A stretch of 64,000 bases of DNA from Mytilus trossulus (GCF_036588685.1 NC_086386.1:46857878-46921877), one strand, 5' to 3'. Shown: positions 45,171 to 56,826, numbered from the stretch's first letter. Notes: generated from the letters alone by a model not told the origin. Numbers and translations: made by a program.

Positions 45171-47370
45171 CTGGTTGGAGGCTGAATTAGAATAATGCAG
45201 CTGGTAGGGTGACATGTGTCTCTACATTCTGGTACCTTGTAGACTCGAGCAAAGACTGGTTGGAGGCTGAATTAGAATAATGCAGCTGGTAGGATGACAT
45301 GTGTTTCTACATTCTGGTACCTTGTAGACTCGAGCAAAGACTGGTTGGAGTCTGAATTAGAATAATGCAGCTGGTAGGATGACATGTGTCTCTACATTCT
45401 GGTACCTTGTAGACTCGAGCAAAGACTGGTTGGAGTCTGAATTAGAATAATGCAGCTGGTAGGATGACATGTGTCTCTACATTCTGGTACCTTGTAGACT
45501 CGAGCAAAGACTGGTTGGAGGCTGAATTAGAATAATGCAGCTGGTAGGGTGACATGTGTCTCTACATTCTGGTACCTTGTAGACTAGAGCAAAGACTGGT
45601 TGGAGTCTGAATTAGAATAATGCAGCTGGTAGGGTGACATGTGTCTCTACATTCTGGTACCTTGTAGACTTGAGCAAAGACTGGTTGGAGTCTGAATTAG
45701 AATAATGCAGCTGGTAGGGTGACATGTGTCTCTACATTCTCGTACCTTGTAGACTCGAGCAAAGACTGGTTGGAGGCTGAATTAGAATAATGCAGCTGGT
45801 AGGATGACATGTGTCTCTACATTCTGGTACCTTGTAGACTTGAGCAAAGACTGGTTGGAGTCTGAATTAGAATAATGCAGCTGGTAGGATGACATGTGTC
45901 TCTACATTCTGGTACCTTGTAGACTCGAGCAAAGACTGGTTGGAGGCTGAATTAGAATAATGCAGCTGGTAGGATGACATGTGTCTCTACATTCTGGTAC
46001 CTTGTAGACTTGAGCAAAGACTGGTTGGAGTCTGAATTAGAATAATGCAGCTGGTAGGATGACATGTGTCTCTACATTCTGGTACCTTGTAGACTCGAGC
46101 AAAGACTGGTTGGAGGCTGAATTAGAATAATGCAGCTGGTAGGATGACATGTGTCTCTACATTCTGGTACCTTGTAGACTTGAGCAAAGACTGGTTGGAG
46201 GCTGAATTAGAATAATGCAGCTGGTAGGATGACATGTGTCTCTACATTCTGGTACCTTGTAGACTTGAGCAAAGACTGGTTGGAGGCTGAATTAGAATAA
46301 TGCAGCTGGTAGGATGACATGTGTCTCTACATTCTGGTACCTTGTAGACTTGAGCAAAGACTGGTTGGAGTCTGAATTAGAATAATGCAGCTGGTAGGGT
46401 GACATGTGTCTCTACATTCTGGTACCTTGTAGACTTGAGCAAAGACTGGTTGGAGTCTGAATTAGAATAATGCAGCTGGTAGGATGACATGTGTCTCTAC
46501 ATTCTGGTACCTTGTAGACTCGAGCAAAGACTGGTTGGAGGCTGAATTAGAATAATGCAGCTGGTAGGATGACATGTGTCTCTACATTCTGGTACCTTGT
46601 AGACTAGAGCAAAGACTGGTTGGAGTCTGAATTAGAATAATGCAGCTGGTAGGATGACATGTGTCTCTACATTCTGGTACCTTGTAGACTCGAGCAAAGA
46701 CTGGTTGGAGGCTGAATTAGAATAATGCAGCTGGTAGGGTGACATGTGTCTCTACATTCTGGTACCTTGTAGACTTGAGCAAAGACTGGTTGGAGTCTGA
46801 ATTAGAATAATGCAGCTGGTAGGATGACATGTGTCTCTACATTCTGGTACCTTGTAGACTCGAGCAAAGACTGGTTGGAGGCTGAATTAGAATAATGCAG
46901 CTGGTAGGGTGACATGTGTCTCTACATTCTGGTACCTTGTAGACTTGAGCAAAGACTGGTTGGAGTCTGAATTAGAATAATGCAGCTGGTAGGATGACAT
47001 GTGTCTCTACATTCTGGTACCTTGTAGACTCGAGCAAAGACTGGTTGGAGGCTGAATTAGAATAATGCAGCTGGTAGGATGACATGTGTCTCTACATTCT
47101 GGTACCTTGTAGACTTGAGCAAAGACTGGTTGGAGGCTGAATTAGAATAATGCAGCTGGTAGGGTGACATGTGTCTCTACATTCTGGTACCTTGTAGACT
47201 TGAGCAAAGACTGGTTGGAGGCTGAATTAGAATAATGCAGCTGGTAGGGTGACATGTGTCTCTACATTCTTGTACCTTGTAGACTAGAGCAAAGACTGGT
47301 TGGAGGCTGAATTAGAATAATGCAGCTGGTAGGGTGACATGTGTCTCTACATTCTTGTACCTTGTAGACT
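45171..47370. repeat. 85-bp satellite array, 26 units with no length change
   Basis: The unit starts CTGGTTGGAG and contains ATAATGCAGCTGGTAGG, GACATGTGTCTCTACATTCT and ACCTTGTAGACT. Successive starts fall exactly every 85 bp from 45171 to 47296, so no insertion or deletion has occurred in 26 units. Variation is limited to a few sites: G/T after GGAG, G/A in AGG[G/A]TGAC, C/T/A in GACT[C/T/A]GAG and G/C/T in ATTCT[G/C/T]GTACC. The G/T and C/T/A sites are linked and alternate over units 8-12 and 16-23, which gives a 170-bp dimer. Unit length is not a multiple of three and there are no unique spacers, so it is neither coding nor a CRISPR array. Confidence 0.95.
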
Positions 47371-47660
47371 CATTAAAAATCCTGCTCAGTGTGTCGGTTT
47401 AATACAACAGACTTTATATTCATGTTTTTGTCTTGAATTTACATTTAATTTGCAGTAAACAGTCATCCAACATCAGCATCAAATAATCTCTGTGTACCAT
47501 TGGCAATTATGATGCATGTGTAAATATTAATGATTGGTAATGTAAAATGAGATTTTTATGCATCATGATTATTGCATAACTTTCCTTTTCTATTAAACAT
47601 AGCACTTTTAATAATAATACTTTAAAAGTAATTATGTACCAGTAAATACTGAAATTTTTT

Positions 47661-48261
47661 TATATAATCCGGGACTTTCTATCCTAACGGGAGTATTCAC
47701 TTATAACAATGTCCATACAAATTATCACAGTGATCTCGGCTGAGCTGATGTCACATGACTTTATAGCTATCATTTCACATTTACGAAGTGTTCTTCATAA
47801 CTATATGTTCAGGTTAAACAAAAAATCGTTTATATGAAATTTTATACATTTTATCATTGCAAAATGTTGTTTTTTAAAAGATTTCTCAGATCGTTTTTTA
47901 AATATTGATCTTCGAACTTTGAAGTATTTGTTCGTTTAATTTTCAGTAGCCTCCATCTTGTTGGATATGGAAACCATTTTACACAACTAGGATGTTTGTT
48001 TAAAACGATACGATTCATCATTCTTTCAAAATCTTATATTTTTTGTCATCGTAAATGGCTATCAATCAGATTTTATATTAACTAATAATAATTATATAAT
48101 TACAATGAACTGTGAAATAGGCAAATAACTACAAGCATCATATATCAGAGATCCGGAACTAAGTTAATTGTTGGGTGGAAGCTTTGAACAGGCGGCTTAG
48201 TAATCAGTTTAAATCAAGAGACGAGTCCAGATAGTATAGAAAGTCCCTGATATAATATATA
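47661..48261. mobile_element. 600-bp element with ATCCGGGACTTTCTAT terminal inverted repeats
   Basis: TATATAATCCGGGACTTTCT then AT at the left pairs with ATAGAAAGTCCCTGATATAA then TATATA at the right, with two mismatches. The inside has no recognisable protein. It probably represents a non-autonomous DNA transposon between the satellite and SAP30. Confidence 0.5.
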
Positions 48262-48417
48262 GGATTTTATGTATTATTCATGATTACAAATTTATTCCTT
48301 AAAATTAAGCCAAAATGCATGTGGAAAGTTGGTCTCATATAAATGAGCCAATGGTACTATATTATAAGCAATAAGCAGCTCTGAAAATGTTGAATGAGAA
48401 GACGTTTTTTGTAACAC

Positions 48418-48640
48418 TGAGGCTCCCACAGGGTACCCCCTCAGGTTGCAAGAGGTTGTTTTTAAGGGAAATGTACAGGTCGCAGGTCGTTTTTCCCAAT
48501 ACAGAGGACAGAAGTCAATCAGAGGTCGTTTTTTCCTTAATTTTAGAGGTCACAGGTAGTTTTTAGAAGGTCCTTAGGTCGGAAGTCGCCTCTAAAAAGC
48601 CCAGAGGTTGCAGGTCGTTTTTGACCCTGTGGGAACCTCA
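48418..48640. mobile_element. 223-bp element with TGAGGCTCCCACAGGGT ends
   Basis: TGAGGCTCCCACAGGGT faces ACCCTGTGGGAACCTCA, 16 of 17 positions. The inside is made of CAGGTCGCAGGTCGTTTTT-type phrases repeated about five times with spacing near 40 bp (AGAGGTCG, AGAGGTCACAGGTAG, AGGTCGGAAGTCG, AGAGGTTGCAGGTCG). ACAC flanks both ends and could be a target duplication. Confidence 0.65.
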
Positions 48641-48659
48641 ACACTTGCAAATGAAGATA

Positions 48660-49190
48660 ATTTTTGAGTGTAAATATATACAACAAGCATCCTAATCATA
48701 AAAGATTTTTATTCCTTATAATAGCTAATGAAATGGCATCAGTAAAGTTAAGTGTACAGGTGTGACATGTATTATATATTGGTACAAACTTCACATATGT
48801 GTGGATTTTCAAATGATTATTAGCGACAAAAATGCTAAATAATAAAACATATCTTCAGACTAAGCAGTATTACAATACATTATATAAGTAATATTGTTGC
48901 ACAAGTCCATAAGAATATTCATTAAAATCTACTTTTAATATCTGCAGTTCGTAATTGTGCAATGAAAAATGAAAATAAGCTAGATTTTTCAATACTTGGT
49001 GCTATCATTTATACTTAAAAATTAACAAGCAAACAAATAATGTGTATACTTAACTCTTGACTTTTTGAGTAGTATTAGTACATAAATTCCAAAATTTTAA
49101 ATGTAAAGTAAAATGATAATATGATTTAGCTTTAATTCAGTCAAACTGAAGATGACAAATACATTGAATGAAAATCTAGATATATTTATT
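48660..49190. other. AT-rich DNA, probable SAP30 3' untranslated and flanking region
   Basis: Minus-strand sequence past the SAP30 stop at 49193. No distinct feature besides A/T runs was seen; the mRNA end could not be fixed. Confidence 0.3.
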
Positions 49191-49192
49191 CA

Positions 49193-52100
49193 TTAGTGAA
49201 CAGTTTCTAAATGTTTCTGATCAAATCTGCTTTTGTAATTCTTTGCCATGTAGATGAAGTAAGTCAATGCTTCTTTTTCTATGACTGGAATACCTTTGAA
49301 ATGCCTGGCTACAATCTGAGAAAGAAAAAAGAAAAAAAAGTATATTAGAACATTTTTGTACCAGCAATTTATATATTCAAAACAATAACGCTAAATGGCT
49401 ATATGTGGCACTTATGTACCCTGATCACATTTTTTTTTTAAATGTTGACACCACTGTTGCAAGAAGCAAAACACCTAATATAAAAAAGAAGATGTGGTAT
49501 GATTGCCAATGAGACAACAATCCACAAAAGACCAAAATGACACAGACATTAACAACTATAGGTCACTGTATGGCCTTCAACAATGAGCAACGCCCATACC
49601 GCATATTCAGCTATGAAAGGCCCTGATAAGACAATGTAAAACAATTCAAACGAGAAAACTAACAGCCTTATTTATGTGAAAAAATGAAGTCTAGCTTCCA
49701 ATTTCTATCTTTGGAATATTGTTATCATGACTGAATCCAAATGGAAGATATGCATTTTTTTGATTTGCTTTATATCAATAATTAATTTTAAAGTTGGAAA
49801 TCTTACTGATTCCAGAAAATATCAGAATACATCTATTATGACATTTTAGTATGAATCAAATAATAATATAAACAAGAGGAAAGTGATATTCCCAACACAG
49901 AGGGCCCTACCAGAGTAAATAAGTTAATTGTGAGGCTTTTTTAACAGTATTATTACTGTTTAAAATGCCTCACAATTTGCTTATTAACTCTTTCATTTTC
50001 TCAACAACAGAAAATTGACACTACTATTATGATTAATGTATCCATAATCTTATTAAAAGGGGTAATAAAGAAAGTTAGAGAGTGAGAACAATATTTGAAC
50101 ATAACTTTCAATGAACAATAATGTCCTCATACAGGACACACTTTCTAATAGTGGCAAATACTAAGGCTAGTTTCAATACCCAATCCATTGTTTTTATGAG
50201 TTAGAAAAAATTATAACTTTTAGTAGTCATCTAGGTAAGAAACTTTGAGGACTTATTTTAACTTGTTTTAAAAAAAGTATCAAAAGCCAATCTTTTTAGT
50301 TAAAATTGGAAAAATTGTATTTTAAGGTGGTACCTAACACTAAAGGGAGATAACACTGTAAAATCAGCTAAATTTTTTATTTACGTTGTGTTGTAAAAAG
50401 GATATCAAGCTTCTCAATGATCAAAATTGGTGTTTGTCAAACTGCTATATAACCAGTGTAATTTTTCTGACAAAACGGATGGTTCAAAATTTTTGAAACT
50501 TTTATATTTTTGTACAAGGATCGAAGTAAGCACTTTGACAAAATTTTATGAAAATTTAACTAGCCGAATTAATTTTAGTGAAAGTGTTGGGTACCACCTT
50601 AAACGATATAATCCTTGACAGTAATTATCTTCTTGTTGAATCATTAACTTAAGGCCAGAAATTGCCATTGAGTTAGAATCAGTTTAAACGAAGTAAAAAC
50701 ATATCTGACTTGAAAAAAAAAACACTTTTAAAACTGGCTGCTAATAGTTACATATATGTAAAAGTAATACTTTCTTTACCCCTCGAATAGTATACATGGC
50801 TGTTTCTCTGTTTGCAGATTAAATTATTAAAACATTTTGACCTACCAATTGCAACCCTTTTTTAAGCAGATGACAGTGTTAAACATGTTTATCTTTTTAT
50901 TGTTGCATAAGCTAATGAACTTACATCTGATAACTGTGCCTTGTTCATACCAGGTCTGGTTGGCAATTTAAAATGTCTTTTATATCTCCTTAATGTGTTC
51001 ACAGGCATTTGGAAAAAGTCAATCTACAATGGATCAGATCAGAGTTATCTCCCATACCTGACACATCATGCTAGTACAATACTGTGGATTCATTCATATT
51101 CTTTGGATACCAATTTTGGTTGATTTCGTTGGAACAGAGGAACCACAAATTTAAATGTTCAATCTTCTAAAGGAATGCATGGAAACTTTGCCCTAACATC
51201 CAAATTAAATATCCATGAAAATGCGTTTTCCTCAACTACGAAAATTGGTACCCATGAAAATAAATGAATCTACAGTATACTACAAGTATTTATTGCCTTT
51301 CTCAGAATTTAACATGTATGTTTTTATCTTTGATGTTAGTAAGATGGAGAATAAACTTTAATTACTAATCAATTAACCCTTATAAATAAAACAACAAAAG
51401 AATGCTTTTTTGCTCTGGATAAATTCATTTTTCATATAAAAATACAGCTCAAGGAATATCTGCAATTTGTGAAGATTCATTTATTTTTGTGGGAATCCAT
51501 TTTCGTGGATATTTGATTTCAAAGTCTTGATGAAATCTGCATATAAGACTATCACTGACTATAGAAAATTTGTTACTCATTCAATATTTATTTTTTTGGT
51601 TCACCAGTATAAACAAAATGCACATTAATTGGTATCCTACAAACATTAAATGAATTCTGACAGAAAAATAGCATCAGTTTCCCAATCATGTACAAACAAT
51701 AAGAAATCACAAAACAATTATCAGTAATAGATTTGATTTTTTTTAGTAAAGATATAAATATTTCCTTAATTATTCAATTCTTCTACATTATAGACCAACA
51801 ATTAGTTTCAGAAAGTAAATCACACAAAGATGGTACCCACTTTCCCTGCCTGCACTTTATCCTTTTACTATAAGTTCATTTGGTACAAAAAAATAGCCAA
51901 AATTTGCTTTGGATTATAAAGCAGATTTGTTCATTTGTAAAAGTGGAAATTATCTTATTACTGAAAGGTTGTTCTAAACAAGATGTTAAATATTTGTAAG
52001 GATCAAATTGAAAAAAATCGCTTTCTAATTTAGTGTTGGATTACAGCAGTTTTAATTACTTTTTTTTAAATGTTTATATACCTCTGGGATATCCTCATCC

Positions 52101-55100
52101 CCATCTGGAGAACCGTTATCATCTTCTGAATCTTTTCTTTTCCGTTTAGTTCTCACACTCTGTATAACATTCTTATGGTAATCACAGATATAGATATGGG
52201 AAACCTGTGGAGAGAAAACATTGATGAAAAACTCATCTATGATAATTTGGTACACCAGATGATTTCATCTACATAAGACTTAGAAGTGGCACAGAACTCT
52301 AAACAGTTGCAAAGCCAAGCCAATGATTATAAGATTCCATGTCATGTTTTACAGAAGTGTTATATGCACGTTTATGTATACATTCTAGCATAAGTATATA
52401 TATATATTCCAAATTCCAAAACAGCTGCAGTAGCAAGGCTTCCAAAACGGTCATATATTCCGGTCATTTGTATAATGTCTTGTAAAAGTCCGGCTGGGCA
52501 AAACATAAAACGGTCATCTACTTTTTAGTTTCAAAGGCTTTTTCGGTCATTTTAACATATATAACATGTATAAATTCACGATCTTTTTGACCCAACTTTT
52601 TGCCTTTAACAGTCATACATTTTCGGTCATAAAAGTGACATGATGATTTTAATTACTATCAAAACAACCCCATCTTCAATATTTTCTAATTTTAATCAAG
52701 GCCAATTAGTTGTTGGACAGCTGAAAACTACCAGTTCAGGTGACAGGTAAACTATTTTCAGTACCGGACATCGTATAAATTAATCGGTCCATTCACAATT
52801 ATTTTTGTACATTTCAGCGGTTTGTTTCTAATTGATTTAGTCCAAAAGATCAAATTTATAATAAATACATTTATAAACTTGATTTGATGAATCATTTAAA
52901 AAGGTTTCACATGAAAAATCGTCAGAACTATGTTGTATGAACAAGAACACGTGTGTGCATGTGCACAGGTGGGAAATTCAATTATGCATTCTACATTTCT
53001 TCAAAAATGCTAAAACTATCATTGATACCTGTATCTAACGTTCGTTTTAAGTATTTTGTTGAAGAAATTAAGTGGAAAGAGCTTCTTTGCTCAGTCGTGC
53101 TATGTAAATGTACACGGATTTTACGTATCCGTTTATGGTCCATGTTTTACCATTGTCAAATCAACATCTGGTTTTGAAAAATGTGACTTAAAAGCGAAAA
53201 TGAAGTTCTAGAGAACGTCATTTTGCACAAATAAAGAGTCTAACGCAGATATGAGCACACTGATGTACACACTCTGAATGATGCAATGCCAATTTTAACA
53301 GTTTATGTCAGAACATCAAATTCATATCAAAGTAAAGTTTAATATTGTTTTAAATCTAATGTCAATCATTGGGATGGCCATCTGATAACCATAATTGCCT
53401 TTTGTGACTTAGTCATAGGGATTAAAAATTCGGATCAGATATAAAATGTCCGGCTGGCTCAGAAAAATTTTGGAAGCCCTGTGCAGTTGTAATTATATGG
53501 ATAGCAAAGAAGTTGTATGTTACAAAGCATTTTCTATTGCATGTCTGTCTGTAATCCTTTTCCAACAGTAAAACTTTGGATCCAGTTGGAGTGTTTTTGA
53601 ATCCAATCTTTTACAATTGCCAATATCAGGTTTGCAGGTTTGATATAGTTTTATTACATAGGACCATGACCATTGAATTGAGCTATGTCATTCAACTAGC
53701 AAATAAGTCATGCAATATTCAAATTCTTATCTATCTTTTCACAAATTGACTGAAGGGTCAAACGCGTCTATGATTTTCATGTAGTGTAGGTTTTCTTTAT
53801 TGTCATCATATTTATAAGGTATATTTCCTTTGTACATGTTGTATATTGTACATAACCATTGTATACTGTACATTACCTTTGTATATTGTATATTACATTT
53901 GTATATTGTACATTACCTTTGTCAGTGTTTGGATATTGTATATTACCTATGTATATTGTATATTACATTTGTATATTATACATTACCTTTGTCAATGTTT
54001 GGATATTGTATATTACCTATGTATATTGTATATTACATTTGCATATTATACATTACCTTTGTCAATGTTTGGATATTGTATATTACCTATGTATATTGTA
54101 TATTACATTTGTATATTATACTTTACCTTTGTCAATGTTTGGATATTGTATATTACCTATGTATATTGTATATTACATTTGTATATTATACATTACCTTT
54201 GTCATATTTGTCAATGTTTGGATATAATATAATATATAATGACTTACACTATCATCCCTAACAAGTTTCAGTTTTCTCTGTTGAACTATTTTCTGTATTC
54301 TCTTGCTATAGCTTGCATTACCAGCATGGTTAGTACATCTATTTGTGTTGTCAATTAAACAACAGATCTGGTCATGACCATTACGGCTGTCTTCTTCAGT
54401 ACTGAAATAAATCATAAGCATACCATCATCTCTGAAAGATTACCCTACTGTATACTACAATTACTGATGACGAAACAATTATTCATTTAAAAGAATGGTA
54501 AAACCATCATGATATATGTCAATACAATTGAAAATTAGATAGGGAATGTGACAAAGAGACAATAACCTGATCAACAATGCAATGCAATGTAAATAAATAT
54601 GTTTTTCTGTATACCTTTGTCCAAATTAGGTAATACAAGAATAAAATGATATACAACATGACCATAGAGCAAAAAACACACAAAAGTTACCAATGAATCT
54701 TCAAAACAGCTAGAAAATCCTGCACCCAGAAGAAGGCTTCAGTTGGTATCTGAACAACAATCTGCACTAGTTCAGTGAAAATGGGTGTCACACTAAACTT
54801 TTTATTTACTAAATTAATAGCTATGTGTGTTCCTTAAATTGTAATTTCAGACAATATTGTTTTCATAAAAAGTTGCTATATCTTTTAAAATGTAAATCTG
54901 TACCTTAAATGTTGACACAAACAAATGTATAAAAATAAAAGATAGAGCGCATAACAGGAAACTTGATTGACTTCCAGTTGTACAATAGTTTCCGTTCATT
55001 ATATAATTATTTTAAAATATTCATCAACTCTACAATACAAATGACCAAATTTTTCATTGGAAGGATTAAATACGGTAGATTAAATAGATAACTGAGAAAA

Positions 55101-56736
55101 AAATCAAGGATTCTGCAATTTATGTTGTTAAGATATAATTAATGGCATACATTTTCTAAATAAAACAACCTATAATTTTCATTGCAATCTTGAATTATAC
55201 CCCAAAGCAGAACATTTAACTCATAAGTTCTAGTAAACACACTTAGGACCGTTCCATAAATACATACATTAGACCCAGGAAAGCAATTTGAAATCTCATC
55301 TATGAGTGGATATTTGAGTGGAAGTGGAAGAGAAATGTATAAATATATAGATTATTAATTTACAGAGTGTCTTTCCAGTTTCCTAGGTACTGAGTTTATC
55401 TAAATGGTACAGGTTTTTAAGTAAAACTGATTTATAAGAAGGTCTGTCACCAGGTATTTTCAAATCTTAATATAAATAAACTGGAATTGAAAAGCAGGTA
55501 TTGTTTCATTCTGCCAGTGCTTTTTTCGTCAATGATCATTTATTTTTAACTTAAAAACTACCTCTGCTTAGGTCTATGTAACCATAAATGTGTTTTTCTT
55601 CTCCTTTTCTTTCCTTCTTTTGCTGATCCCTGTAAAATAAATCAAATCTTAGAGAAAAATCACATAATAGGTAGAGGATACCACATAAAAGTTCATTTCT
55701 TTTCATATAACTTTCTGAAATATATATACACTAGCCTAAATTGAACAAAAAAATAATTGCTTTCCTGTATGTTAAAATTAAAATGCTACATTGATGGGAT
55801 GCCCACTAAGCTCTTTACTGACCTATATTTTTCATTTTAATATATAATATACTAAAATCCAAGGGCTTTTGAACAGTCTAATTGTATTGTACCTATTTAA
55901 TTAAATTCTATGTATCTATGCTAATCAATGTTCTTTTTCCTTATTATATTATCAATGTATTCTTTACATGCCCCTTGTGGGCCCTTAATTGGTAATAAAA
56001 AATAACTTCTCTTATTTCTTATATTGTCTTTCTGTATAAACATCAAAGTCCTAGGACAAGTTGAATTCCAACTTAATAATTAGCCCAATAAAAACAAAAT
56101 GTGTCACTTTCAAGCCAGAAGCTCATTTAGTGGGTTTTTTTTTAATTGTTCTGTGTTATTGACTAAAATTATCCCCATGTACATGTACATGTGTCTCTTT
56201 TAAATTGTTCACATCTGGTTTACCTCAGATCTTTTAAAGCTTTTCTGTTATTACATTGATATCTTGTTGTCACTTTGGCATAAATACATGAACATGTACA
56301 TCATCATCTCCTTTAAAATGTATTCATGATATCAAAGAAATTTTGCTTTTAATGTCCACTTGATTACAGAAGTGTGCAACCTTTTAAATCAGGTGTTTAT
56401 GCACATTGTGACCTTTGTGGTGTTTATATATTCACAGAGTGACCTTTAGATGTTAGGTGTGTTTTTTTTACACTCTCATTCTTTCTGTTTTTTATTTGAT
56501 AGTTGCTTTATTAGCATTCACACCACAAGTTTTATTTTTATCTTCAGTCGCTAAATAAGAAACTAATATATTTTCATAAGATTTTCAAATACCTGACTAT
56601 TTTCGTCAAACTGGAAATCACCAGTTTTATTATTCATGGAATCTTCTGCAGCTTTACATAGTGTTGGTAGGGCTGAGTAACTATGTATAGCATGGCTATG
56701 GTTACCAGAATACAATGATGAAACTTCAGAACTCAT
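49193..56736 (-). CDS. SAP30: SAP30/SAP30L, subunit of the Sin3-histone deacetylase corepressor
   Basis: Six coding exons from the 5' end (56593-56736, 55562-55629, 54248-54401, 52082-52204, 50925-51023, 49193-49315) join in frame with GT/AG borders to 236 aa plus TAA. From residue 72 ([18 protein letters not shown]) the match to SAP30L is close: Cys84/85 and Cys93 with Cys129 and His132 of YICDYHK form the atypical zinc finger; [17 protein letters not shown] and [12 protein letters not shown] (nuclear signal and DNA/lipid-binding part) follow; [20 protein letters not shown] to KNYKSRFDQ is the Sin3 PAH3-binding domain. It bridges Sin3 and HDAC in the nucleus. The first 71 residues ([20 protein letters not shown] and [16 protein letters not shown]) are not in vertebrate SAP30. 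They are joined only by frame and splice signals; a shorter start within exon 54248-54401 is the alternative. Confidence 0.92.
49485..49682 (+). repeat. Dispersed mussel repeat R3, well preserved, plus orientation
   Basis: AAGAAGATGTGGTATGATTG, CCAATGAGACAACAATCCAC, ATGACACAGACATTAACAAC, TATAGGTCACTGTATGGCC, TTCAACAATGAGCAACGCCC and AACTAACAGCCTTATTTATG occur in order. It lies in the last SAP30 intron, antisense to the gene. Confidence 0.8.
50324..50600. mobile_element. TTAA-type MITE (piggyBac-like), copy 3, intact
   Basis: AAGGTGGTACCTAACACT and AGTGTTGGGTACCACCTT form the terminal inverted repeat, and TTAA stands at both borders (50322-50325 and 50599-50602). The body matches 32341-32606 and the truncated 22857 copy. 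It lies in the last SAP30 intron. The 63-codon frame inside is not a gene. Confidence 0.8.
51081..51276. mobile_element. MITE, ACTGTGGATTCATT family, copy 4
   Basis: ACTGTGGATTCATTCATATT at the left and AATAAATGAATCTACAGT at the right, with inner arms GGATACCAATTTTGG and CGAAAATTGGTACCC, match copy 1 over the full length. It lies just upstream (in gene sense) of SAP30 exon 5. Confidence 0.75.
51470..51660. mobile_element. MITE, ACTGTGGATTCATT family, copy 5 (decayed)
   Basis: GAAGATTCATTTATTTTTGT, GGGAATCCATTTTCGTGG and the closing AATTGGTATCCTACAAACAT then TAAATGAATTC keep the family order. The outer ends have lost the ACTGTGG motif. Confidence 0.55.
52434..53481. mobile_element. hAT-like non-autonomous DNA transposon with 8-bp target duplication
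   Basis: The ends CAAGGCTTCCAAAA and TTTTGGAAGCCCTG are inverted repeats of the CAGGG type. They are flanked by TGCAGTAG (52426-52433) and TGCAGTTG (53482-53489), an 8-bp target duplication with one difference. Both features are hallmarks of the hAT superfamily. Inside, TCCGGCTGGGCAAAAC and TCCGGCTGGCTCAGAAA repeat near the two ends, and GGTCAT.TA-type phrases recur on the left. No transposase is seen; a 74-codon frame at 52953-53177 has no known motif. It sits in the SAP30 intron between exons 3 and 4. Confidence 0.75.
53835..54235. repeat. 70-bp minisatellite beside a SAP30 splice donor
   Basis: GGATATTGTATATTACCTAT starts at 53931, 54001, 54071 and 54141, exactly 70 bp apart, with looser copies at 53840-53930 and a remnant at 54211. 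The unit is built of TATTGTATATTACATTTGTA-like words. It has no stop in any plus-strand frame, so three overlapping frames of 122-143 codons run through it; they are artefacts. The array ends about 12 bp inside the intron from the donor of SAP30 exon 3 (54248). Confidence 0.9.
54535..54770 (-). repeat. Degraded R2 tail, minus orientation
   Basis: AAAATTAGATAGGGAATGTG, ACAAAGAGACAATAACCTGA and, after a gap, AGAAGAAGGCTTCAGTTGG resemble the R2 tail in reverse. The middle is not alignable by eye. Confidence 0.35.
54780..55560. other. SAP30 intron, nothing recognised
   Basis: AT-rich intron sequence without any repeat family or exon that I could identify. Confidence 0.35.
55640..56590. other. 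SAP30 intron, nothing recognised
   Basis: AT-rich intron between exons 1 and 2 of the SAP30 model. No repeat family of this window or antisense exon was found. Confidence 0.35.
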
Positions 56737-56826
56737 AATTCTACTGGGAATCCATTTAAATTCTGAAATGAGCATCATAAATCTATAATATAATTATTTC
56801 TTCAAAAGGGAGGCAAAATTTATCAG

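Noticed and set aside
45171-47370. Regular repeat array as a possible CRISPR
   Set aside because: Units are contiguous 85-bp copies with no unique spacers, in an animal genome.
52953-53177. 74-codon frame within the hAT-like element as a transposase piece
   Set aside because: No hAT motif such as the dimerisation domain can be seen; the frame is likely by chance.
53830-54261. Three overlapping plus-strand frames of 122-143 codons rich in Tyr, Ile and Cys
   Set aside because: They are generated by a 70-bp tandem repeat lacking stops; all phases are open and translate the same text, so no frame is special.
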